The translations under genes and the position numbers were made by a program. DNA of 7,781 nucleotides from Syntrophaceae bacterium UBA5619 (GTDB lineage: Bacteria; Desulfobacterota; Syntrophia; Syntrophales; UBA5619), in assembly GCA_002424545.1 (NCBI GenBank), contig DIKL01000026.1, positions 1 to 7,781 of the forward strand, written 5' to 3'. The notes beneath the pieces were generated by a model. That model was not told where the DNA came from, did not search any database, and saw nothing but the letters and a program-made list of their open reading frames with translations. Shown piece by piece: positions 1 through 5,975 of the stretch (position 1 is the first letter of the stretch; every line of letters starts with the position of its first letter).

Positions 1-1223
1 ATGCGGGCGACTTCCTCAAGGTGAAAAAGGCGGAAGTTCTCGACGATCACACCTTCCGGGCCACCTATGACAAGCCCTTCGCCCCCGCGCTGATGAGCTG
101 GTCCGTCGGCATCCTCCCGCGTCATCTGCTGGAAGGGAGGGATATCACCACCTCCCCGCTCGGCCGGCATCCGATCGGCACCGGGCCGTACCGATTCAAG
201 GAGTGGGTGACCGGGCAGAAGATCGTTCTCGTCTCCAATCCCGATTATTTCGAGGGACAGCCCTACATCGACGGCTATGTCCTGCGGATCATTCCCGACA
301 CGGCGACGATGTTCCTGGAACTCCGCGCAAACGGGATCGACCGGATGGGCCTCACGCCGCTCCAGTACACCCGGCAGACGGAGAACAACCTCTTCCGGGA
401 GAACTACCGGAAGCACCGCTACCTCTCCTTCGCGTATACCTACATGGGCTACAACCTGAAGAATCCGCTCTTCGCCGACAAGCGTGTCCGCCAGGCCCTC
501 GCCCACGCGGTGAACCGGGAAGAGATCATCGCCGGGGTTCTGCTGGGGCTCGGGAAGCCCGCGACGGGTCCGTACAAACCGGGGACCTGGGCCTACCATC
601 CGAAAGTCCGGACCTACCCCTACGATCCGGCGAAGGCCAGGGCGCTCCTCGCCGAGGCGGGCTGGCGGGACGCCGACGGCGACGGGACGCTGGAGAAGGA
701 CGGCAAACCCTTTGCGTTCGAAATCATCACCAACCAGGGGAACGAGATCCGGGCGAAGTGCGCCGAGATCATCCAGCGACGGCTGGCCGAGATCGGCATC
801 CGGGTGAAAATCCGGGTGATCGAGTGGGCCGCCTTCGTGAACGATTTCATCAACCGGCGGAAGTTCGATGCGACGATCCTCGGCTGGACGATCCCGATGG
901 AGCCGGATCTCTACGACGTCTGGCATTCGAGCAAGACGGGACCGCAGGAGTTGAACTTTATCTCCTACCGGAATGACGAGGTGGACAATCTGATCGTCCG
1001 GGCTCGCGAGACCTTCGACCAAACACTCCGCAAGCGATGCTACGACCGGATCCAGGAGATCCTGGCCGAAGAACAGCCCTATCTGTTCCTCTACGTTCCG
1101 GACGCCCTCCCGATCGTCCATGCCCGCTTCCGCGGGGTAGAGGTTGCACCGCTCGGGATCGGCTGGAACTTCATCAAATGGTACGTCCCGAAGGCGGAGC
1201 AGAAGCTTGTCATGACCCGCTGA
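1..1223 (+). CDS. ABC transporter periplasmic peptide/solute-binding protein, family 5 (5'-truncated)
   Basis: The reading frame is open from base 3, so the gene starts before the window; about 407 residues remain of a family that usually has 500-550. The signal peptide and first part of lobe I are missing. The protein captures an oligopeptide or similar ligand in the periplasm and delivers it to an ABC permease (SBP_bac_5, OppA/DppA type). Family signatures seen are IGTGPYRFKEW (about 177-209), VRQALAHAVNREEII (about 486-530) and YDPAKARALLAEAGW (about 621-665). Next comes a DADGDGTLEKDG loop (669-704) that resembles a calcium-binding loop and is common in this family. The C-terminal end WNFIKWYVPK is typical. 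The internal GTG at 21 is only a codon in the frame, not a likely start. No permease gene is visible; it may lie upstream. The ligand cannot be told from sequence. Its stop lies 5 bases from the convergent thrC stop. Confidence 0.92.
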   Translation, partial: AGDFLKVKKAEVLDDHTFRATYDKPFAPALMSWSVGILPRHLLEGRDITTSPLGRHPIGTGPYRFKEWVTGQKIVLVSNPDYFEGQPYIDGYVLRIIPDTATMFLELRANGIDRMGLTPLQYTRQTENNLFRENYRKHRYLSFAYTYMGYNLKNPLFADKRVRQALAHAVNREEIIAGVLLGLGKPATGPYKPGTWAYHPKVRTYPYDPAKARALLAEAGWRDADGDGTLEKDGKPFAFEIITNQGNEIRAKCAEIIQRRLAEIGIRVKIRVIEWAAFVNDFINRRKFDATILGWTIPMEPDLYDVWHSSKTGPQELNFISYRNDEVDNLIVRARETFDQTLRKRCYDRIQEILAEEQPYLFLYVPDALPIVHARFRGVEVAPLGIGWNFIKWYVPKAEQKLVMTR

Positions 1224-1228
1224 GTTCC

Positions 1229-2620
1229 TCAGCCCGTCGTCAGCAGGTTTTTCTGAAGGAAGGTTCTCAGTTCGCCGTAATCGGCGGAGAGGAAGGCCGG
1301 TTCCCCGGAACGATGGTCGATGTCCGCCATGCTCGGCGGGAGGTCGGGGTTGATTCCCAAAAGCTCCCGGATCTCGTCGGGGAATTTTGCCGGATGTGCC
1401 GTTTCCAGCGCGATGCAGAGCGGCCTGTCCCCGAACATTTCGAGGTACACCTCCAGGCCGCGCCAGCCCACTGCGCCGTGCGGTTCGAGGATGACCCGGT
1501 ACTGATCGAAGACCCGCTTGATGGTCTTTTTCGTCTCCCGGTCGGAGATGCTCACCGAGTAGATCCGTTTCCTCATCTCATCCAGGTCGGGGATGCGGTG
1601 GACGACGCCGGTCCGGTCCACCGTCCCGCCGTAGAGGTCGAAAAAACGTGCGAGGTTGCTCGGGTGTCCGACGTTCATTGCGTTGGAAAGGCAGGCGCGC
1701 GACGGGGCGACCTTTTCGTAGATACCGGTTTCGAGGAATCGCGGAAACTCGTCGTTCTCGTTGGTCGGCATGACGAGCCTCTCCACCGGCAGGCCCATCC
1801 GCCGGGCGTACTCGCAGCCGAGGGCGTCCCCGAAGTTCCCCGACGGGACCGAGAAGACCGCCGGTTCGCCGTCCCGCGAAAGCTGCGCCCAGGCCCAGAC
1901 GTAGTAGACGATCTGCGGGAGGATCCGGCCGAAATTGATCGAATTCGCGGAGGTCAGTTTGAACTCGGCGAGAAGCGAATCGGAAAAGGCCCGCTTGACG
2001 AGATCCTGGCAGTCGTCGAACTTTCCGTCTACGGAGACGGCCCGGACGTTCTGACCGATCGTATCGAGCTGTCTCTTTTGCCGTCCGCTCACCTCGCCTT
2101 GCGGGTAGAGGATCGTCACGTCGATTCCCTCCACCCCCTTAAAAGCCTCGCCCACGGCGCTCCCCGTATCCCCGGAGGTGGCCACCAGCACGTTGAGCCG
2201 CTTTCCCGGGTCGCGCAGGGCGCCCATCAGCCTGGCCATCAGCCGGGCGGCGAAGTCCTTGAACGACGCGGTCGGACCCTGGTCGAGCCGCATGACGTAT
2301 TTGCGCGCGAAAACGTTCTCCAGAGGCACATCGAAATTGTAGGCGTCTTCGATGATTTGCCTGAGCGCCGCAGCATCGATCTCGGCGGCGAGAAAAGCCT
2401 CCGCAACCAGCAGCGCGGCTTCCGTATAGGGAGCGCCCTTCAGGGATTTGAAAGCCTCGATGGGGAGAACCGGAATCCTCTCCGGCATGAAAAGTCCCTC
2501 GTCGGGGGCCTGTCCCATCAGCAGGGCCTCCCGGAAGGAGACCGTTTCCCGGAACGGGGTGATGCCGGGGATATGGTCGAGGTGGCGGTTGGTGCTGTAG
2601 TAGCGTAACGGCTCGGTCAT
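1229..2620 (-). CDS. thrC: Threonine synthase
   Basis: The 463-residue product is a cytoplasmic PLP enzyme that turns O-phosphohomoserine into threonine and phosphate, the last step of threonine synthesis. The N-terminus carries RYYSTNR, usual for the longer threonine synthase class. LDQGPTASFKDFAARL holds the PLP-binding lysine, K121. ATSGDTGSA (residues 147-155) is the phosphate-binding loop of fold-type II PLP enzymes. NSINFGRILPQIVYY and PSGNFGDALG follow, both strongly conserved. The length fits the family and no frame break is seen. The ATG is supported by a GAGGG motif about 7 bases upstream on the minus strand. No other threonine gene (hom, thrB) adjoins it, so thrC seems to be monocistronic here. 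It is divergent from selD and convergent with the binding-protein gene. Identification is firm. Confidence 0.96.
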   Translation of the reverse strand: MTEPLRYYSTNRHLDHIPGITPFRETVSFREALLMGQAPDEGLFMPERIPVLPIEAFKSLKGAPYTEAALLVAEAFLAAEIDAAALRQIIEDAYNFDVPLENVFARKYVMRLDQGPTASFKDFAARLMARLMGALRDPGKRLNVLVATSGDTGSAVGEAFKGVEGIDVTILYPQGEVSGRQKRQLDTIGQNVRAVSVDGKFDDCQDLVKRAFSDSLLAEFKLTSANSINFGRILPQIVYYVWAWAQLSRDGEPAVFSVPSGNFGDALGCEYARRMGLPVERLVMPTNENDEFPRFLETGIYEKVAPSRACLSNAMNVGHPSNLARFFDLYGGTVDRTGVVHRIPDLDEMRKRIYSVSISDRETKKTIKRVFDQYRVILEPHGAVGWRGLEVYLEMFGDRPLCIALETAHPAKFPDEIRELLGINPDLPPSMADIDHRSGEPAFLSADYGELRTFLQKNLLTTG

Positions 2621-2667
2621 GCGGAAACCCTCAGATTAAGTATCTCCAATCGGCGTAAGGAACCGCT

Positions 2668-2683
2668 GTAATCTTGTGATTAC
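2668..2683. repeat. Inverted repeat GTAATC-TTGT-GATTAC
   Basis: Two perfect 6-base arms surround a 4-base spacer. The repeat lies just downstream of the weak thrC promoter candidate on the minus strand, a usual place for a repressor site. As RNA it would be a small AU-rich hairpin. It matches no operator that I can name with confidence (not CRP, FNR or LexA). Regulatory function is an inference. Confidence 0.4.
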
Positions 2684-2699
2684 GCATCTACCATGTTTT

Positions 2700-2726
2700 C
2701 CCCGCTTTTGCAAAAGGTCTCTGGGG
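2700..2726. repeat. Nested palindrome CTTTTGCAAAAG flanked by CCCC/GGGG
   Basis: CTTTTGCAAAAG at 2705-2716 is a perfect 12-base palindrome. It is flanked by CCCC (2700-2703) and GGGG (2723-2726), which could pair outside it with an asymmetric internal loop. Neither strand has a following T-run, so a terminator is unlikely. It may be a protein-binding site in the shared thrC/selD control region, but no regulator can be named. Confidence 0.35.
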
Positions 2727-2802
2727 ATTGAATTACCCTCGCAATATGGGTCGAGATTTGATAGGTTGCCAACCTGCCGGCGTGAGGATTTCACGTTCCG
2801 GG

Positions 2803-2808
2803 AAGGAG
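2803..2808 (+). promoter_or_regulatory. Ribosome-binding site of selD
   Basis: AAGGAG stands 7 bases before the ATG at 2816. This strong Shine-Dalgarno match decides the start: translation begins at 2816, upstream of the in-frame UGA, and not at the TTG at 2906, which has no comparable site in front of it. Confidence 0.85.
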
Positions 2809-2815
2809 AACGGAG

Positions 2816-3868
2816 ATGAACGAAGAGAGAAAGGTGCGGTTGACGGAGACGGTCCACGGAGCCGGGTGAGCCTGCAAGATAGGTCCGGGGGACCTGCAGG
2901 AGGCGTTGAAGGATCTGCCGCTTATTGCCGATCCGAACCTGATCGTCGGCATGGAGCATGCCGAGGATGCCGGGGTTTACCGGCTCCGCGACGATCTGGC
3001 CATCATCCAAACCGTCGATTTTTTCACCCCGATCGTGGACGACCCGTACACGTTCGGCCGGATTGCCGTGACGAATGCGCTCGGGGATATCTATGCGATG
3101 GGCGGACGGCCGATTACCGCGATGAATATCGTCTGTTTCCCGATCAACAAGATGGATGTCGGTGTTCTCCGCGAGATCCTTCGCGGCGGACTCGACCAGA
3201 TGCGGGAGGCGGGCGTTCTGCTGATCGGCGGCCACAGCGTTGAGGACGATGAGCCGAAATACGGCCTTTCCGTGACCGGCGTCATCCATCCTGAAAAGGT
3301 GCTCTTGAACCGGGGGGCGCTGCCCGGGGATCGTCTGATCCTGACGAAGGCCATCGGCACGGGGATCGTCGGCACGGCCGTGAAGGGCGGAGTGGCCGAT
3401 CCGGTGCTGGCGGCCCGCTCCGTCGCCGGCATGACAACCCTGAACCGCAAAGCGACTGAATTGATGGCGGAAACGGACGACATTCACGCCTGTACGGATG
3501 TGACCGGGTTCGGTTTTCTGGGCCATGCCCTGGAGATGATCGAGGGAAGCCCGGCCGGGATGAAGATCCAGGCCAGGTCGGTTCCCTGTTTTCCGGGACT
3601 CCGGCCGCTGGTCGAGGAGGGGATTATTCCGGGCGGCTTGATCCGGAACCGGAAATTTCGCGAAAAGCAGATCGAGGTCGGTCCGGACTGCCCCGGCTGG
3701 CTCGTGGACGTCCTGTTCGACCCGCAGACGGCGGGGGGGCTTTTGATTGCGCTGCCGGAGGCCGCCGCGACGGAGCTGCTTGCCCGGATGCATGCGGCCG
3801 GGATCGCCGATGCGGCCGTCGTCGGCGAGGTTACGGCGAAGCCGCCGGGAATGATCCGCGTCGAATAA
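2816..3868 (+). CDS. selD: Selenide, water dikinase (selenophosphate synthetase), selenocysteine-containing
   Basis: SelD makes selenophosphate from selenide and ATP, the selenium donor for selenocysteine-tRNA and selenouridine. Read from the ATG at 2816 with UGA 2867-2869 as selenocysteine, the product has 350 residues, close to E. coli SelD (347). The N-terminus reads VHGAGUACKIGPGDL, aligning with HGAGCGCKI around the catalytic Cys17 of E. coli; here the residue is Sec18, followed by C20 and K21. Further SelD motifs are EDAGVY (D51), TVDFFTPIVDDPYTFGRIA (D68), TNALGDIYAMGG (N87, D91), GGHSVEDDEPKYGLSVTG (from 138), TDVTGFGFLGH and DPQTAGGLL. Metal- and ATP-site aspartates keep the E. coli spacing. 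An annotation that treats UGA as stop would begin at TTG 2906 and lose 30 residues including the active site. SelD selenoproteins are known in several bacterial groups; this would be one, dependent on its own product. selA, selB and selC are not in the window. Confidence 0.95.
2867..2869 (+). other. In-frame UGA recoded as selenocysteine (Sec18 of SelD)
   Basis: The codon sits between GGG (Gly17) and GCC (Ala19), exactly where SelD proteins have catalytic Cys or Sec. The frame before it is SelD-like (VHGAG) and the frame after it is SelD-like (ACKIGPGDL) with no shift, so a sequencing indel is not needed to explain the stop. A hairpin of the right kind starts two bases later. Confidence 0.93.
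2871..2900 (+). promoter_or_regulatory. Bacterial SECIS element in selD mRNA
   Basis: The hairpin lies within the coding region. Lower stem: CCTGCA (2871-2876) with TGCAGG (2895-2900). A one-sided bulge AGATA (2877-2881) follows. Upper stem: GGTCC (2882-2886) with GGACC (2890-2894), closed by a GGG loop (2887-2889). All eleven pairs are Watson-Crick. The loop begins 17 bases after the UGA, within the range described for bacterial SECIS elements, and has G in its first positions as that class requires. In E. coli fdhF the critical loop bases lie at nearly the same distance. Its role is to bind SelB with GTP and Sec-tRNA, so that UGA is read as selenocysteine. Binding itself is inferred. Confidence 0.87.
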
Positions 3869-3883
3869 CCCGCCGGCGGCGAT

Positions 3884-5110
3884 TCATGCCCGGAGACGAT
3901 CGTCCGGAGACCCTCCGCTTTCCGATCCGCTCCGTCTTTCCCACAGCCAGAACGAGCAGAGCAGCGTGATCGAAAGCAGGACGCCGCCGGCGATCGCAAA
4001 GGCGGCGGTGAAGCCGAAACGGTCGATCAGGTACCCGACGACGGGCGTCAGAACCCCGCCTCCCTCCATCGCGGTAAAGTAGTAGATGCCGAGGATGGTC
4101 GACCGGTTTCCGGCCGGCGTCCGTCGGATGATGAAGCATTCCGAAGCGGACATCCGGCTGAAGACGATCATCCCCAGCAGAATGAGCATCCCGCCGAGCG
4201 CCCATCCGTAGGGGAGCATCGTGAGCAGAAAGATGACCGGTCCGGCGGCGAGACAGACCGCAAGGACCACACGGACGCTTCCCAGGCGGTCGGCGAGCCA
4301 TCCGCCGAGCGGGCTTGCCCAGAAGACCGCCAGATAGATGAGCGAAAGAGAGCCGGCGGCGATCTCCTTGCCCACGCCGAAGTGATCGACCATCAGAAAC
4401 GGGACAAAGGAGATGATGGAATTGATGATGGCCGCCGTGAATGTCGAGAGGATCAGAAAGACCACGAGGCTGCGCGTGATGTGCGTCGAGGCCGGCGCCC
4501 GTTCATCCGTTTTCGACGGATCGGGGTTGGCCTGTTGCCGGGCCTTCATGCGGCCGAGGAGGATATAGAACACGACGCCGAAGGCAACCGTGGGGATTCC
4601 GAGCGCGATATAGGCATTCCGCCACCCCCAGGCGTTGGCGATGGCCACGGCGAGCAGCGGCGTCACGAAATGGCTGGCGCCTCCGCCGATGTTGTGAAAA
4701 CCGAGCGACCTGCCCATGTTCTCGGAGCGCACCGAGGCGGAAATCAGCGGCGGCGCCGACGGATGGTAGCCTCCGGCGAGGAGCCCCATCAACACCAGCA
4801 TCAGGATCATCCAAACGAAGGTGTGGGACAGGCCGACCAGGATGCCGGCGAGCGCGACACCGGAGATGCCGACGGTCATCAGCTTACGGGGATCGATACG
4901 GTCGGCGAGCCAGCCCGCCGGGAGCTGGCCGAAGCCATAGGCCAGCGTGAAGGCCGACACGACCAGGCCCGACTGCGTGTAGTCCAGATGGAAGGCGCTG
5001 CGGATGAAGGGGATCAGCGGCACGGTGATCGTCGTCAACACATGGTGGCTGAAATGCCCCATGACAAACAGGGGCAGCATTCCCCCGAAATGTGCGCGCA
5101 ATTTCAACAA
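3884..5110 (-). CDS. MFS transporter, 12 transmembrane segments
   Basis: This is an inner-membrane secondary transporter of the major facilitator superfamily, about 408 residues from the chosen start. Twelve hydrophobic segments can be followed, in two groups of six split by a hydrophilic loop (RMKARQQANPDPSKTDERAP). The MFS motif A occurs in both halves: GWLADRIDPRK after helix 2 and GWLADRLGSVRV after helix 8. YHPSAPPLIS and the GFHNIGGGASHFVTPLL stretch recall the fosmidomycin-resistance (FSR)-like branch of drug/proton exporters, but the substrate is unknown. I chose TTG at 5108-5110 because AAGGAG lies 7 bases before it and because helix 1 starts shortly after. An in-frame ATG at 5174-5176 would add 22 polar residues and has a poorer ribosome-binding site. 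The gene converges on selD with 15 bases between stops and diverges from the phosphatase operon. Confidence 0.9.
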   Translation of the reverse strand: MLKLRAHFGGMLPLFVMGHFSHHVLTTITVPLIPFIRSAFHLDYTQSGLVVSAFTLAYGFGQLPAGWLADRIDPRKLMTVGISGVALAGILVGLSHTFVWMILMLVLMGLLAGGYHPSAPPLISASVRSENMGRSLGFHNIGGGASHFVTPLLAVAIANAWGWRNAYIALGIPTVAFGVVFYILLGRMKARQQANPDPSKTDERAPASTHITRSLVVFLILSTFTAAIINSIISFVPFLMVDHFGVGKEIAAGSLSLIYLAVFWASPLGGWLADRLGSVRVVLAVCLAAGPVIFLLTMLPYGWALGGMLILLGMIVFSRMSASECFIIRRTPAGNRSTILGIYYFTAMEGGGVLTPVVGYLIDRFGFTAAFAIAGGVLLSITLLCSFWLWERRSGSESGGSPDDRLRA

Positions 5111-5117
5111 GAGGTTT

Positions 5118-5123
5118 CTCCTT
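5118..5123 (-). promoter_or_regulatory. Ribosome-binding site favouring the TTG start of the MFS gene
   Basis: On the minus strand this is AAGGAG, 7 bases before TTG 5110. It argues for the TTG start over the upstream ATG at 5176. Confidence 0.6.
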
Positions 5124-5167
5124 ACGATCTCTTTTCGTGCGTCCCCGTGCGGATGGGATGACGTACA

Positions 5168-5196
5168 GCCATACATCTATTTCCCCGGGCCGTCAA
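5168..5196 (-). promoter_or_regulatory. Possible promoter of the MFS gene
   Basis: On the minus strand, TTGACG (5191-5196) matches the sigma-70 -35 box at five of six positions. TATGGC (5168-5173), 17 bases downstream, is a weak -10 box (3/6). If used, transcription would start near 5161, downstream of the ATG at 5176, which would leave the TTG at 5110 as the only usable start. The weak -10 keeps this tentative. Confidence 0.33.
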
Positions 5197-5211
5197 ATTT
5201 GGCGGAAGAGG

Positions 5212-5240
5212 GATACATCATGAACCGGTTGTGGTAGAAT
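5212..5240 (+). promoter_or_regulatory. Possible extended -10 promoter of the phosphatase-flavoprotein operon
   Basis: TAGAAT at 5235-5240 matches TATAAT at five of six positions. It is preceded by TGG, giving the extended -10 form TGnTAGAAT. A weak -35 (GATACA, 5212-5217, 3/6) lies 17 bases upstream. Extended -10 promoters tolerate a poor -35. Transcription would start near 5247 and leave a leader of about 60 bases before the ATG at 5307. Confidence 0.45.
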
Positions 5241-5257
5241 GCGTCCGGAAGGGCCGA

Positions 5258-5285
5258 AGCCCGATGGGCTGACCTCTTCTCGGGC
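5258..5285 (+). promoter_or_regulatory. Leader with two mutually exclusive hairpins
   Basis: AGCCC (5258-5262) pairs with GGGCT (5266-5270) around a GAT loop. The same bases, as GCCCGA (5259-5264), can instead pair with TCGGGC (5280-5285), which is followed by ATTTTC. The layout looks like a small attenuator or translation-control switch ahead of the phosphatase gene. The T-run is short, no ligand-binding fold is visible and chance is possible. Confidence 0.25.
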
Positions 5286-5306
5286 ATTTTCAGGACCATC
5301 GCCATT

Positions 5307-5975
5307 ATGCGTTACGCCATTGCCGATATTCATGGGTGCTGCAAAACGTTTCACGCGCTGTTGGAAAAAATGCGGATCAAGCGGTCCGACAACCTTTACC
5401 TGCTCGGGGATTATATCGATCGGGGTCCGGACGGCAAAGGGGTTCTCGACACGATCATGACGCTGGGCTGCAACGTTTCGGCGCTGAAAGGAAATCATGA
5501 GGATATGTGGCTCCGCGCGTCCGCCCAGTCGGACGATCCTTTCGGGTCTGCCGAGTATTTCAGGCTCTGGATGGAAAACGGCGGTCAGGCGACGCTAAGG
5601 AGTTTTGCAGGCATCGACGCGGCTCCCTATCTGGCGTTTCTCCGGGATCTCGCGCCGTTCATTGAACTGGACGACTTCCTGCTGGTTCATGCCGAGTTTG
5701 ATTTTTCCCTTTCCGATCCGTTCGGCGAAGCGGGCATCGACTCCATGCTTTGGAGCCGGGGCAAGCCGCAATTCGGCCCAAAGCCGGTTCTCTGCGGGCA
5801 TACGCCGTTGCCGCTGGATCGGATTCGGGCGGGACTGCGGACGAACAAAATCAATATCGACAACGGCTGCTGTTATGTCGATCGTATCGGATATCAAAAT
5901 CTTTTGGCCTATTGTCTTGACGATGGCGGACTGTTGGTCCAGCGGAACATCGAAGAAAGGGGGATGGATCGATGA
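5307..5975 (+). CDS. Metallophosphatase of the Ser/Thr protein phosphatase family (PP1/PrpA-like)
   Basis: This cytoplasmic two-metal phosphoesterase has 222 residues, close to E. coli PrpA (about 218). Metal-binding motifs appear in order: DIHG (D7, H9), GDYIDRG (D35, D38), GNHED (N63, H64), VHAE (H128), LWSRG (about 148-152) and CGHTPL (H165). This set is shared by bacterial PrpA/PrpB-type phosphatases and by ApaH-like dinucleotide hydrolases, so the substrate (phosphoprotein or a nucleotide such as Ap4A) cannot be fixed. The usual VHAG is VHAE here, a non-standard residue beside a metal ligand. The ATG is placed as in family members, whose DIHG comes within the first ten residues; the AGGA upstream is rather far (11 bases), suggesting modest initiation. 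Its TGA overlaps the next gene's ATG (ATGA at 5972-5975), so the two are probably translationally coupled. Confidence 0.9.
   Translation: MRYAIADIHGCCKTFHALLEKMRIKRSDNLYLLGDYIDRGPDGKGVLDTIMTLGCNVSALKGNHEDMWLRASAQSDDPFGSAEYFRLWMENGGQATLRSFAGIDAAPYLAFLRDLAPFIELDDFLLVHAEFDFSLSDPFGEAGIDSMLWSRGKPQFGPKPVLCGHTPLPLDRIRAGLRTNKINIDNGCCYVDRIGYQNLLAYCLDDGGLLVQRNIEERGMDR

Larger units (their letters stand above)
2621..2815. other. Divergent intergenic region between thrC and selD
   Basis: This region is less GC-rich than the flanking genes and must hold the promoters of both thrC (leftward) and selD (rightward). It contains two clear inverted repeats, at 2668-2683 and 2705-2716. For thrC a weak minus-strand promoter is possible: TTGCAA (2708-2713) and TAGATG (minus strand of 2685-2690), 17 bases apart, matching consensus at 4/6 and 3/6. 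The same palindromic TTGCAA could act as a plus-strand -35 box with AATTAC (2731-2736), also 17 bases away, but that match is weak too. I find no tRNA, no convincing riboswitch and no ORF with its own ribosome-binding site. Confidence 0.5.

Noticed and set aside
1221..1223. TGA stop of the binding-protein gene as another selenocysteine codon
   Set aside because: The protein ends in a normal family C-terminus, no conserved sequence follows, and no SECIS-like hairpin lies downstream.
1037..2608. Long plus-strand open frame of 523 codons opposite thrC
   Set aside because: It is the antisense shadow of thrC, whose minus-strand product carries all threonine synthase motifs; the plus-strand product is Arg/Pro-rich with no recognisable domain.
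2721..2740. T-arm-like sequence (GGGG-ATTGAATTA-CCC) as part of a tRNA, possibly selC
   Set aside because: There is no acceptor stem, anticodon arm or CCA end nearby on either strand; only a short hairpin is present.
2636..3793. Long minus-strand open frame of 385 codons opposite selD
   Set aside because: It is the antisense shadow of selD in GC-rich DNA; the product is low in complexity and has no family features.
2906..3868. SelD read as a 320-residue protein from a TTG start
   Set aside because: It has no ribosome-binding site and lacks the catalytic loop; the frame extends upstream through a recoded UGA to an ATG with a strong Shine-Dalgarno site.
3869..3883. CCGCCGGCGG palindrome between the selD and MFS stop codons as a bidirectional terminator
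   Set aside because: The palindrome has no loop of its own and no T-run on either side; GC-rich palindromes of this size are common in this DNA.
4382..5161. Plus-strand open frame of 259 codons opposite the MFS gene
   Set aside because: The product is rich in Arg, Gly, Asp and His, as expected from the antisense of hydrophobic codons; the minus strand has a clear 12-helix transporter.
5220..5237. Five-codon leader peptide (ATG AAC CGG TTG TGG TAG) upstream of the phosphatase
   Set aside because: It overlaps the best -10 box, so it would lie upstream of the likely transcript start; too short to support.
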